Of a stretch of DNA of 64,000 nucleotides, positions 55,658 to 63,950 are shown in pieces. Each line of letters begins with the position of its first letter. The stretch's first letter is position 1. A program made the translations under genes and the position numbers. Source of the stretch: Rheinheimera pacifica (GTDB lineage Bacteria; Pseudomonadota; Gammaproteobacteria; Enterobacterales; Alteromonadaceae); the NCBI RefSeq assembly GCF_900108485.1, contig NZ_FNXF01000016.1:43946-107945 (forward strand), read 5' to 3'. Below the pieces are notes generated by a model. That model did no database searches. It was not told the DNA's origin and saw only the letters and a program-made list of their open reading frames with translations.

Positions 55658-55860
55658 AGTTAAATTCTACCATTACTTGCCCTGAGTGCGGTTTCAGTAA
55701 AACCGAAGAAATGTCAACCAACGCTTGCCAGTGGTATTATGAATGTGAATCTTGCAAAGTTCTCCTAAAGCCTTTGAAGGGCGATTGTTGTGTATACTGC
55801 TCTTATGGAACAGTGAAATGCCCACCAATTCAAGAAGGCCAAAGTTGTTGTAAGAGCTAA
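55645..55860 (+). CDS. GDCCVxC-motif mini-protein of mer-type cassettes
   Basis: This 71-residue Cys-rich protein has a CPECGF and CESC pair resembling a zinc-ribbon, the hallmark GDCCVYCSYGTVKCPPIQ, and a C-terminal CC. In related proteins one of the cysteines of GDCCVxC can be selenocysteine; here all are Cys. It is usually found near merC-like genes. A metal-chaperone or detoxification role is inferred. AAGGAG precedes the ATG, and the gene overlaps merC. Confidence 0.85.
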   Translation: MRGIELNSTITCPECGFSKTEEMSTNACQWYYECESCKVLLKPLKGDCCVYCSYGTVKCPPIQEGQSCCKS

Positions 55861-55935
55861 GTGAATGTCTCTTAATGGCACTTAGCTGCCAGGCAGCCGA
55901 GGTCTATCTGCTGGAATGAGCGAACAACGGTCGTT

Positions 55936-55992
55936 AAAGCCGTCAGCAGAGGCGCGACCTTGCGAGCGTCCTGCTGACTGGCTTTGTTATAT
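55936..55992 (+). repeat. Imperfect palindrome resembling an integron attC site or structured 3' region
   Basis: AAAGCC-GTCAGCAG pairs with CTGCTGAC-T-GGCTTT, with unpaired extra bases and a central loop, and GTTATAT (6/7 match to GTTRRRY) follows. A preceding GAACAAC/CGTT stretch also recalls attC. The fit is partial, no integrase of the IntI type is in the window, and a folded RNA end of the mer transcript is the alternative. Confidence 0.35.
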
Positions 55993-56132
55993 TTCTCACT
56001 TTACGCAACTTCCAAAAGCATGCTCGAAAACACTACCTTTAAAGCTAGCCGCGCGGTGAGCAATCTCTCCCGCGTTTGGCTTCTCCCAATGCTTATGAAT
56101 GGTCAGGTAACTGTGAAATAAAAGGAATTATT

Positions 56133-56249
56133 ATGATAAGGGCTGGATATCAACGTTTTATGCAAACATTTCAGGGGCAAAATGCAACGGACTTTGTGCG
56201 TAAGATAGCCAATATAGTGTCAGCCCATTTTGACGAGTTACTTCCATGA
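56133..56249 (+). CDS. Possible 38-residue peptide
   Basis: A short frame opens with ATG 7 bases after AAAGGA and encodes a basic/hydrophobic peptide ending FDELLP. There are no homologs in memory. It occupies the gap between the mer cassette and the convergent island block. Support is only the ribosome site and start; it may not be real. Confidence 0.3.
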   Translation: MIRAGYQRFMQTFQGQNATDFVRKIANIVSAHFDELLP

Positions 56250-56322
56250 ACAACTTAATAATGGCAACTTATTCGAAAGATGGTGAATGCCGTGCTGTTA
56301 CTGAGTTTCTATCTTATGGTAA

Positions 56323-56568
56323 CTATACGATATTTTTCTTTTTTAATCTCGGATGTGACCAGCTAAAACTTTTTCGCGGGTCATAACTTGATTGGCTTCG
56401 ATTGTAAAATGCTTCCTCAGCTTCTCGAAGTGAATAGTACTTCTTGTAAACTGGTTTTGAGTAGTGTTCAACATAGCGCCACACTTCATCCCATGATTCA
56501 TAAATACCTGGGCATGCGCCGACAAAGATGACATAGTATTTCTTAAACTTCTTTTTGTGCTTTTTCAT
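56323..56568 (-). CDS. Stand-alone RNase H1 N-terminal (viroplasmin-like) domain protein
   Basis: This 81-residue protein contains YYVIFVGACPGIYESWDE and a following KPVYKKYYSLREAEEAF. These are the two halves of the small hybrid-binding domain found at the N-terminus of eukaryotic-type RNase H1 and in caulimovirus viroplasmin. No catalytic RNase H domain follows. Start at 56568 follows AGGAACC; the longer frame overlaps the HTH gene without a site. An RNA-DNA hybrid or dsRNA-binding accessory role is inferred. It is the last gene of the island block. Confidence 0.65.
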   Translation of the reverse strand: MKKHKKKFKKYYVIFVGACPGIYESWDEVWRYVEHYSKPVYKKYYSLREAEEAFYNRSQSSYDPRKSFSWSHPRLKKKNIV

Positions 56569-56642
56569 TTCTGGTTCCTGATTGCTTAGGTTGCAATCAG
56601 GATTTACAGATTCAAAAAACTTATCTTGAGTTGTTGGTTTAC

Positions 56643-56933
56643 TTATTGCTGTAGTTGGTCTGGATCTTTGAGAAGCACAAGCAGTGAAAGCAAAGACTTT
56701 ATTGGTGCGATATGAAGCCATCGGCATATATCGATAAATTCCAACAAATCGAGTCCACGTTGTGCTTGCTCAATTTTACCAAAGTAACTATGTGGCTTGC
56801 CGCTTACGGCGCTTAGGTCACGCATAGTCATACCTTTAGCTTCACGCTGTTCGCGAAGCCAGTTGCCAAGTGCTACTCGCTTAGCGCTACCGTTTAAGTC
56901 TGACTTACTTCGTTTAGTGATGTATTTAGTCAT
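56643..56933 (-). CDS. XRE-family helix-turn-helix regulator
   Basis: This 96-residue protein has a basic N-terminal arm, then a Cro/C1-type HTH (LGNWLREQREAKGMTMRDLS and SGKPHSYFGKIEQAQRGL), followed by a short hydrophobic tail. A GGAGGT site precedes the ATG, which overlaps the stop of the DUF2787-like gene. It probably regulates the island block. Confidence 0.85.
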   Translation of the reverse strand: MTKYITKRSKSDLNGSAKRVALGNWLREQREAKGMTMRDLSAVSGKPHSYFGKIEQAQRGLDLLEFIDICRWLHIAPIKSLLSLLVLLKDPDQLQQ

Positions 56934-57340
56934 TAGCTTACCTCCACGTCAAACACGCCCATTTCAAGCCAGTAGGTTAAAAAGTTATCTTCCCATATCG
57001 GGTAGATTTCTCTGGCAACTTCAATAGGGTAGTAGCCGGTCATGTCCTGAAAGGTGCCAGCGATAAACTCGAAGTCCAAAGACTTCACCAGCTCAGCACA
57101 ATCACCCATCCCGGCATAGCAAAAGTCGGTGATGTAGCAGATGTCATAACGGCCACTGGTGCCGGTAAGTAGTATTTCTACCGGATGGTAGCCGCCATCT
57201 TCTGCACTGTATTTCGGGTCCCGAAAGTTCACGCAGACAAATTCTGCCAGTGGCTCTCTGTGCGGCTCAATCGCTTTAATCAGTGCATCAATAAATCGCT
57301 TTGAAACAGGCAAAGCTAAGCCCTCGTACTGAATACGCAT
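56933..57340 (-). CDS. DUF2787 family protein
   Basis: This 135-residue acidic protein contains FVCVNFRDPKYSAEDGGYHP and VEILLTGTSGRYDICYITDF, which I recognise as DUF2787. The family is common on integrative islands of marine gammaproteobacteria, next to radC-like genes, with no known function. AGGAG precedes the ATG. Confidence 0.75.
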   Translation of the reverse strand: MRIQYEGLALPVSKRFIDALIKAIEPHREPLAEFVCVNFRDPKYSAEDGGYHPVEILLTGTSGRYDICYITDFCYAGMGDCAELVKSLDFEFIAGTFQDMTGYYPIEVAREIYPIWEDNFLTYWLEMGVFDVEVS

Positions 57341-57369
57341 AATGTTTTACTCCTGAAGATATGGGGTGT

Positions 57370-57816
57370 TTACTTAAAAATATGAGCGTGGGTTTGTCGC
57401 ATGCTGGTGTGTTGGTTAAGGCCGATAATCACATGGTCCAGCACGGCGATATTTAAGATGTTGCCAATCTCGATGACCCGCTCGGTAAAGCGCACATCGG
57501 CCTGGCTGGGTTCACTTAACCCTGATGGGTGGTTGTGAATTAAGATAACTGCCTTCAAATTTAAAATGACTGCGGAACGTAGCAGCTCAACCGGCCTTGT
57601 GCTGATTGCATCGGCCGTGCCTTTAGCCACCACTTCAAAGCAATTCACTTCGTGCTGTGCGGTGAGGTTTACCACAATAAACACTTCTTTGGTTTCATGC
57701 TTTAGGTAGTCAAAAAGCTTACCGATGACTTCAGGGCTGTTTGCCGTTTTACCGGTAATGTCACAGTCCACTTCTTTAAAACGGTAGGTCAGTTCTATTT
57801 CTCGCAGGGTTGCCAA
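57370..57816 (-). CDS. radC: RadC-like JAB/MPN domain protein
   Basis: This 148-residue protein has the JAMM zinc motif HNHPSG-x-SEPSQAD and an upstream EVNCFEVVAKGT region. It lacks the N-terminal HhH domain of full-length RadC (about 225 residues), as is typical of island-borne copies. The start is TTG at 57816 behind GGAGGT. The role of such proteins in DNA repair is disputed; their association with mobile islands is firm. Confidence 0.88.
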   Translation of the reverse strand: MATLREIELTYRFKEVDCDITGKTANSPEVIGKLFDYLKHETKEVFIVVNLTAQHEVNCFEVVAKGTADAISTRPVELLRSAVILNLKAVILIHNHPSGLSEPSQADVRFTERVIEIGNILNIAVLDHVIIGLNQHTSMRQTHAHIFK

Positions 57817-57894
57817 AATGCACCTCCAAAACCTGCTATACGTTTTTTAACCTGATTGAATGAATTGGCCGGCTTAGTGACCGGCCATGTCATA

Positions 57895-58353
57895 TCACTT
57901 TTTATCCGTGGTTTTGGCTTTGGGTGGTTTCGGTGGTTTTGCGGGTGACAGTTGCAATATCTGCGCATCTAACTCACCGCTTTCGACGGCCTTGATGATA
58001 GTACTGATAACAGTCGGTAAGTCTTCTTTCTTACCGACATCAATAGCCGCCTTGCCTTTTTCCAGCTCCAGCGTTTTAAGCCCGACTTTGATTTCAAAGT
58101 AGTAGTGCTCGTTGTCATCAAAGTACCAGGGGCGAACCGATTTGCGTGTACGCACGGTTTTGCGCTCACCGGTTTCGGGGTCTTTCACCTTTTTGTCTTT
58201 ATAGGCTTCATAAGCCTGACCATCTAAAATGGCCTGCGCCATTGCCTGCTGCTCATCCAGCTTTTCAATCAGCTTCAGGCGTTTGCCTAAGATAGGTGGT
58301 TTAGGCTCAATTTTTGGGCGAGCGATAACCTTGAGCGAACTCAATATAGACAT
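57895..58353 (-). CDS. DUF6641-like island protein
   Basis: This 152-residue protein opens SILSSLKVIARPKIEPKPP, continues LIEKLDEQQAMAQAILDG and ends in a Lys/Pro-rich tail (AKPPKPPKAKTTDKK). It contains a WYFDDNEHYYFEIKVG segment. I recall this as DUF6641, found beside AAA ATPases and integrases on islands. AAGGA precedes the ATG. Function is unknown. Confidence 0.6.
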   Translation of the reverse strand: MSILSSLKVIARPKIEPKPPILGKRLKLIEKLDEQQAMAQAILDGQAYEAYKDKKVKDPETGERKTVRTRKSVRPWYFDDNEHYYFEIKVGLKTLELEKGKAAIDVGKKEDLPTVISTIIKAVESGELDAQILQLSPAKPPKPPKAKTTDKK

Positions 58354-58385
58354 AGTGTGTTTTCCTTATGGTGTTGGCTTAGTGG

Positions 58386-60401
58386 CTATTGCACAAAGCC
58401 GATGGGGGTTTTAGGTTGCTTGCGGTTGTTTTCATCGGTCAGCACGGCAAGCGCTAACTGACGATGTTCGTGCGCTGCGCTAAAGCGCAAACGACGGGTT
58501 AAAAGTGCAAAATCGCCGGGCGTCAATCTGCTAAGCGAACTTAGCTGCTCAGTCTCTAACGTCGATAGCTGTGGAGCGCTCACAGTGCGCTTGTACAGCG
58601 TTAAAACTTGCGGCGCGCTCAAGTAGTCACACTGCAACTTGAAATCAAAGCGGCGCAATATGGCGCTATCCAAAGCCGTTTCGAAATTAGTTGCAGCAAA
58701 GAGCGGATAGCTAAAGCACTCAAGCTGCGCCAGCAGTTCGTTCACCACTTGCCGCTCGTGGTGCATGTTTAGCCGTTCCCGACTGGTCAGCAGGCTGTCT
58801 ACTTCATCCAGTAGCAACATCTGGTTGTTGCGGTGCGCTTGCTGAAAGAGCCTTGCTATTTGCTTCTCTGAGCCACCGACATATTTACTCAGTACATCCG
58901 AGCTTAATACCCGCTTTAGCTCACGCTTATGCTGCTCGGCTAAATGATGGGCCAGCGCGGTTTTACCGGTGCCTGGCGGACCACTAATCAACACCCGTAT
59001 CGGTGCGTTAGTGGCAACAGCGTGGTTTATCTGCTTTAGCACCGTGCTGGACTGTTTGATGTTCAGTAGCGACATATCAAACGCCAATTCTGCCTGATAG
59101 CGCATACTGTCATCCCACAAGTCGCAGGCGGTCAGGCTGTTCTCTATCACATCCTCGATAACGCCTTGTGCCAAACTACGTTTAACACCCAGCGTTCTGG
59201 CAACGTGGGAGGCGTTAGCTAGCAGTGCCGGTGTCAGGTTCGGTGTTTTACTGAGCCGTGTATGAAACTCACTGCTGATGCCTAAGCCTTTAAACTCCGC
59301 ACGGCTCATTTTCTCCAGCACTTCGTCTTTCGGTGCATTAACCGGCATGACTAACTTAAAGCGGCGTATATAGCTGTGCTCCAACTGGTCAACGTAGTTA
59401 GTAATCCAAATAGTCGGCACCGCGTTTTGCTCTAATAACCGGTGCACCGACTCTTTCGAGTAGTGTGTGTCAGCGCTATAGAACAGGCTTTCACATTCAT
59501 CGACCAGCAGCATCATGGCGCTTTGGCCCATTAAGCTTTGCAGCATAGTGATGTACTGAATGCGCTGGGTGTCAGAGCTTTTCGCGCCAAACTCGTTAGA
59601 CAAAAAGCCTTCGTCCATACGCACGTTCTGGGCTTCATAAAGTGGCACGGACAGGCTTTTTGCCAGCACTTTCGCCAGTGCTGTTTTGCCGCTACCGGCT
59701 TCGCCATAGAGCAAAATGTTAACGCCGGTAAGCTGCTGGCTTATCGCCTCGGCCAGATAGCCTTGCAGCAGCGCGACATCGACATAGCTAAAATCATCAG
59801 TCTTTAACGGTGTTTCGATGCTTGGACAAAGCAGATGGCGCAGCAACTGCGCTTTGCTTTCTATTCGCTCACTGGTCAACACATACAGTATGCTTGCCGG
59901 TATCGTGATGTCCTGCAGTTCATTCAAATATTGGTCTACCAATATCACGCCGTTTTGCTGCAAAACCGATAAGCTGTGCGAGACATCGTTAGCGCTTAAA
60001 CCGGATACCTCACAAAGCAACCTCTCCAGTGCTTTTTCTTCAAAGTGGCCACCCACAAAATCCACCAGCTGATTAAGCCCCTGATTAATGTTCATCAGTA
60101 CTAAAAAGCCTAGAGCAGGACCAAAGTTTGGCGCGACATTAAACAAGGTGCAAAGTGTCGCTAAATTCTGCTCAACCCGTGCCGTCAGCTCAGGCGAAGC
60201 ATCAGCAATTTTTAAGTGTTTAAGCGCAGTAGCCGTAGTCAGCTCAACTTGGCTATCAAGTACATGGCCGCTGATACGCTTTAAAATAGCGCGACTAACA
60301 TTCGTCATCGCCAAGTCCACATCTATCAAGCTAATTACATGTCTGGCATAAAATGCCGCTAAATAGTGACAAGGCAGCGGTGTATTAGGCGGGGTTATCA
60401 T
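58386..60401 (-). CDS. Tandem AAA+ ATPase encoded with integrase
   Basis: This is a 671-residue protein. The N-terminal 200 residues are helical and unassigned. A first AAA domain has Walker A GEAGSGKTALAKVL and Walker B MMLLVDECESLF. A second AAA domain has GPPGTGKTALAHHL, MLLLDEVDSLL and an arginine-finger region AILRRFDFKL. Both domains look catalytically complete, suggesting a hexameric unfoldase or DNA/protein remodeller. I start at the ATG at 60401, giving a 17-base overlap with the integrase stop and thus coupling to it. Coupling with a recombinase suggests a role in element mobility or in defence; function is not known. Confidence 0.82.
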   Translation of the reverse strand: MITPPNTPLPCHYLAAFYARHVISLIDVDLAMTNVSRAILKRISGHVLDSQVELTTATALKHLKIADASPELTARVEQNLATLCTLFNVAPNFGPALGFLVLMNINQGLNQLVDFVGGHFEEKALERLLCEVSGLSANDVSHSLSVLQQNGVILVDQYLNELQDITIPASILYVLTSERIESKAQLLRHLLCPSIETPLKTDDFSYVDVALLQGYLAEAISQQLTGVNILLYGEAGSGKTALAKVLAKSLSVPLYEAQNVRMDEGFLSNEFGAKSSDTQRIQYITMLQSLMGQSAMMLLVDECESLFYSADTHYSKESVHRLLEQNAVPTIWITNYVDQLEHSYIRRFKLVMPVNAPKDEVLEKMSRAEFKGLGISSEFHTRLSKTPNLTPALLANASHVARTLGVKRSLAQGVIEDVIENSLTACDLWDDSMRYQAELAFDMSLLNIKQSSTVLKQINHAVATNAPIRVLISGPPGTGKTALAHHLAEQHKRELKRVLSSDVLSKYVGGSEKQIARLFQQAHRNNQMLLLDEVDSLLTSRERLNMHHERQVVNELLAQLECFSYPLFAATNFETALDSAILRRFDFKLQCDYLSAPQVLTLYKRTVSAPQLSTLETEQLSSLSRLTPGDFALLTRRLRFSAAHEHRQLALAVLTDENNRKQPKTPIGFVQ

Positions 60402-61308
60402 GCTTGCCCCCGGCAATATCATAGTTAAGTGCCGTTGCCGCCTGCTGCATAAACTGCATATCGCGCTTGTCATAAATGGTTGTGGTAGTAATAGACGCAT
60501 GACCGGCCATCTGGCGTACTGTATTAAGGTCGATATTCTGCTCTAGCAAGCGCGTAATAAAGGTGCGGCGTAAATCATGCGGTGACGCATTCTCAACACC
60601 GATATGCTGTAACTTATCTTTGATTAGCCTGTACACCAGCCAAACGCTTAAAGGTTTGGCCGGTTTGACGCTGCCGTTTATCAACATAGAGCAAAACAGA
60701 TAGCCAGGCTGCATAGAGCGTAGTTTTAGCCAGATTTGCAGATAGTTCAGGCACCACTTGGGTAAGAATACAGTGCGGGACTTGCTGCCCTTACCGTTAC
60801 GTACCAGAAGCGTTTGCTTGTTCAAATCGACATCTTTTAGCTCAAGTGCCACCAGCTCACTACGTCGAAGGCCAGTGCCAAGCAATACTGCAAATAGCGC
60901 TATATTGCGCTTACCCACTGCTGATGTTGACCGGTCCAGTAGTGTAAAGAGTGCTTGAACCTGCTGCTTTGTCAGCGCAGTGCCGGGGTATTCGGCATGT
61001 TTTAGCTTACTTAAGCTACTTAGCTGATTAAACTGCTCGCTATCGGCTAGCTTCATCATGACAGCAACTTTGACAATACTGCGAATAGCGACTTGCGCCC
61101 GGTTAATCGAGCGCGACGCCCAGCCTGCATGCTGCAACATAGCGCGTATTTGGAGCATGTCCTGATAGTTGATACGGTGAAAGCGTGATTCATCTTCAAC
61201 CGGCCAGTCCATGATTTTAGCGATACTACGAAGCTGTGACGCAATAGACGTTTTGCTATTAGCCGACAGTCTGCTCAGGTAAAGCGAATACGGCGAAGCT
61301 GTACTCAT
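60385..61308 (-). CDS. Tyrosine recombinase / integrase (XerC/D-like)
   Basis: This is a 307-residue recombinase. The N-terminal SAM-like core-binding domain occupies about residues 1-105. The catalytic domain has Arg-I in LLGTGLRRSELVAL, the active Lys in GKGSKSR, HxxR in SPHDLRRTFIT, the second His in GHASITTTT and the nucleophile Tyr in IYDKR. It probably drives excision and integration of this island, although it lies 6 kb from tRNA-Leu. GAGGT precedes the ATG. Confidence 0.92.
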   Translation of the reverse strand: MSTASPYSLYLSRLSANSKTSIASQLRSIAKIMDWPVEDESRFHRINYQDMLQIRAMLQHAGWASRSINRAQVAIRSIVKVAVMMKLADSEQFNQLSSLSKLKHAEYPGTALTKQQVQALFTLLDRSTSAVGKRNIALFAVLLGTGLRRSELVALELKDVDLNKQTLLVRNGKGSKSRTVFLPKWCLNYLQIWLKLRSMQPGYLFCSMLINGSVKPAKPLSVWLVYRLIKDKLQHIGVENASPHDLRRTFITRLLEQNIDLNTVRQMAGHASITTTTIYDKRDMQFMQQAATALNYDIAGGKHDNPA

Positions 61309-61465
61309 AGAGCACCTCGTTAGATAGTGATAATCAGATTGAAAAAGAGTGAGAAAGGGAGCGCAAGAAAGAGCGCTACACCATGGTAGCGCTGGAGTTG
61401 GTGGAAATACAACCAGTATTTATGACACGGCTCATGTTGACTAAACTAAGAATATGCAGGAGTTA

Positions 61466-62089
61466 CTACATCCATTTTCTATTAATTACAGTAGATGTGA
61501 AACCAAGATTCAGTTCGAGATATACACAGTTCGTTACGAACTCCTCTACATCTGGATTTACACAGTTTTTGTTGCAAATTTCAGTCATTGTAAGCACTCC
61601 AAAGCTCTCCAGCTTTTCAAGCATAGGAAGAAGGTTAAAACTATCCATGCGGATCTGGTTGTTTTGCAGCTTGATCACAAGGCTCGTAATCGGCATTGCT
61701 GAGAAGGTATGCTTAGAAGATTTTGGTTTTCCAATGTGTATTAATTCATTTTCACCTACTTTTTGAGTTCTGAAGTCTTCATCGGCAAGGCAATAAACGG
61801 GTTTAAAGTTCCGTTTCTCGTATGCCATTTCAAATAGAAAAAGCCCTAGCCTTAATTCATCGGGAGATAGTTCGGGTGTAGATAAAAGATTTATAACATG
61901 ATGATAACTCTCATCATGTGGGTATTTATATCTGGAAAAATCTCCTGTGTGCAGGGCCTTTGCCATGTGTTTTTTAAGCCCCTGCCTTTCGTAGAGCTTT
62001 AGTTTGGGGACTATATAGTTTGTGCTACTTGCTATCCTTAGTTCCCTAGGCACTTCATACTTACTTCTATCAATTTTGTTTGTAGACAT
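61466..62089 (-). CDS. Hypothetical protein of the island
   Basis: This 207-residue soluble protein has a Lys-rich N-terminal part, ELSPDELRLGLFLFEMAYEK in the middle and a C-terminal part with GVLTMTEICNKNCVN. No signal peptide or membrane helix is present. The ATG at 62089 follows TGGAG. Strongly AT-rich. No family was recognised. It is on the same strand as the integrase block but separated from it by 157 bases. Confidence 0.6.
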   Translation of the reverse strand: MSTNKIDRSKYEVPRELRIASSTNYIVPKLKLYERQGLKKHMAKALHTGDFSRYKYPHDESYHHVINLLSTPELSPDELRLGLFLFEMAYEKRNFKPVYCLADEDFRTQKVGENELIHIGKPKSSKHTFSAMPITSLVIKLQNNQIRMDSFNLLPMLEKLESFGVLTMTEICNKNCVNPDVEEFVTNCVYLELNLGFTSTVINRKWM

Positions 62090-62495
62090 ATCGCAGCACT
62101 CCAATATTTCAATCAATCTAGATTCAACCTGGCCTAGAGGTCAACTTTTTAAAAAGAATCTTCTAAGGCTTGCTCAGTTTATATAGAGCTACTAAAGGCT
62201 TTCCTTAAATTAAGCACTTGTTCTATATGGATTTTATTGTTTTCCAGCTTTTTGGTTGAACGATTTTTATATTATTAGTTTTTTTCTGAGAAATTTGAAA
62301 TCTAGAAAAGTTATAGAAGCTGTAAAAATCAAGCCTTCTGAAGGCGTTTTAAGTTTTTCTCCATGTTTTTTTTCAATCCAAAAAATTTAATCTGATCAAT
62401 TGTTCTCATGGAAAAGTTCCTCACCGATGCGAGTTGTATCATTCACCTACAGCGCTGCAATTATCATCAATTACAAACTTTTGAGGTGTACGACC
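62090..62495. other. AT-rich gap without clear gene
   Basis: About 400 bases of AT-rich sequence hold no convincing ORF. A small hairpin GCCTT-CTG-AAGGC (62333-62345) followed by T-rich sequence on both strands may be a weak terminator. Confidence 0.35.
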
Positions 62496-62694
62496 ATGAC
62501 AATTAACCAAACTCGATGCACAGAAACATCAAACAGCCTTTTGTTAAACCTGCCTGCCCAAGCTTCAGGTTTCCCTATTGAGGTCATGAAGATAGTGAGT
62601 GGGCATCCTGCTAAAACCAACGTTCTACAAGTTTTGGATAGTGAGCGGCTTCCAGTTACTAAAAGCGTCAGAGCCAATGTATGTAAAGGCGATA
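62496..62694 (+). pseudogene. Orphan ORF truncated by an IS3-family element
   Basis: A frame opens with ATG behind GAGGTG and encodes about 66 residues (MTINQTRCTETSN start, LPVTKSVRANVCKGD end) before the terminal repeat of the insertion sequence at 62695. A stop inside the IS would add 12 foreign residues. The native C-terminus is lost, beyond the window. The product is unrecognised. Confidence 0.5.
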
Positions 62695-62733
62695 TGAATC
62701 GCACCGGTAAATTCGGAGGCGGATTTGTTTGAG

Positions 62734-63600
62734 TCATGCTGCCGTATCTTGTGTTAATTGTCGATAGTAGTTTTCCTCATATTCAGCTGGCGGGATATCA
62801 CCAATTGAGCTCAGCAATCGTCTATTGTTAAACCAGTCAACCCAGTCCAGCGTTGCCAACTCAACCTGCTCCAGCCCTCTCCACGGGCCGTCTTTATAAA
62901 TCACCTCAGCTTTGTACAAGCCGTTAATCGTTTCAGCCAAGGCATTGTCATACGAGTCGCCAACACTGCCAACAGACGCCGTAAAGCCGGCTTCTGATAA
63001 CCGTTCAGAGTAACGTATCGAGACATACTGGCTTCCTCTGTCGCTGTGATGAATGACGCCTTTAGGTTTACCTCTGGCCCATAATGCTTGCTCTAGCGCG
63101 TCCAGAATCAACTGTGTCTGCATCGTCTTCATCACACGCCAGCCCACGATTTTCCGGGAGAACACATCGATTACGAAGGCGACATAAATGAAGCCTGACC
63201 ACGTAGCAACATAAGTGATATCTGCAACCCACAATTGGTTTGGCCGGTTGGCACTGAACTCCCGTTTCACCAGATCCAATGGTTTAGCAGCGGCATCATC
63301 AGGGATCGTCGTGATACAACGACGGCCACGCCGCACGCCTTGGATCCCAAGCGTACTCATCAGTCTGGCAACCGTGCAGCGAGCCACCGAGAAGTCTTCA
63401 CGCTTCAGTTGCTTCCAGACTTTCCTGATGCCATAGCATTGCCGGTTATCCTGCCATACACGCAGGATCTCCGGCTTCAGAGCCTCATCCTGATGGTAAC
63501 GCTGACAGCGCCGTTGAGGCTGCGCTTCAAGTGACTTGCACCGGTAATACGTTGATGGCGCGATCTGCAATACGCGGCAAATCGGCTCGACACCATGCAA
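62734..63600 (-). CDS. IS3-family transposase, OrfB (DDE catalytic part)
   Basis: This 288-residue frame carries the retroviral-type DDE integrase core: Asp in LWVADITYVATWSG, Asp in IHHSDRGSQYVS and Glu in NALAETINGLYKAEV. The annotated TTG start is arbitrary. The frame continues upstream (FIDSHRALHG) to meet orfA in the -1 phase, so the working transposase is probably an OrfAB fusion made by programmed -1 frameshifting near 63630. No stops or damage are seen. Confidence 0.92.
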   Translation of the reverse strand: MHGVEPICRVLQIAPSTYYRCKSLEAQPQRRCQRYHQDEALKPEILRVWQDNRQCYGIRKVWKQLKREDFSVARCTVARLMSTLGIQGVRRGRRCITTIPDDAAAKPLDLVKREFSANRPNQLWVADITYVATWSGFIYVAFVIDVFSRKIVGWRVMKTMQTQLILDALEQALWARGKPKGVIHHSDRGSQYVSIRYSERLSEAGFTASVGSVGDSYDNALAETINGLYKAEVIYKDGPWRGLEQVELATLDWVDWFNNRRLLSSIGDIPPAEYEENYYRQLTQDTAA

Positions 63601-63626
63601 CGCTCGGTGCGAATCAATGAACTGGA

Positions 63627-63950
63627 TTATTTCTTCGGTTTGCGGTCGAGCTCCGCTTGAGCAAAAAACGCAGCAGCTTTCTTCAGGATTTCGTTAGCCT
63701 GCTTAAGCTCTTTATTTTCTCGCTCAAGTTGTTTGATCTTGGCTGCGGCATCGGTGGTAACTCCAGGCCTTTTGCCTGAATCCACCTCAATTCGATTAAC
63801 CCAAGCCCTTAATGTCTCAGGTGTACAGCCAATTTTTGATGAAATAGACACCAGTGCCGCCCACCGGGATGGGTGATCATGCTCTGAGGTCAAAACCATG
63901 CGAACTGCACGCTCGCGGACTTCTGCTGAATATGTTGTTCTCTTGTTCAT
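63627..63950 (-). CDS. IS3-family transposase, OrfA (HTH and leucine zipper)
   Basis: This 107-residue protein has an N-terminal HTH ([14 protein letters not shown] to [14 protein letters not shown]) and a C-terminal zipper ([20 protein letters not shown]), ending [13 protein letters not shown] before TAA. OrfA binds the terminal repeats and regulates OrfAB. It lies one frame away from orfB. Confidence 0.92.
   Translation of the reverse strand: MNKRTTYSAEVRERAVRMVLTSEHDHPSRWAALVSISSKIGCTPETLRAWVNRIEVDSGKRPGVTTDAAAKIKQLERENKELKQANEILKKAAAFFAQAELDRKPKK

Noticed and set aside
54825..55860. Part of a Tn21/Tn501-type mercury transposon
   Set aside because: No transposase, resolvase, inverted repeats or merA/T/P; merR orientation differs.
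62044..62053. CCCTAGGCAC identical to the 3' end of tRNA-Leu(CAA), considered as a distal island attachment site
   Set aside because: Only 10 bases match, it lies inside an open reading frame, and a real att copy should extend into the T arm.
62471..62737. Minus-strand ORF of 88 residues opposite the truncated orphan ORF
   Set aside because: No ribosome site, runs across the IS terminal repeat, and is antisense to a better-supported frame.
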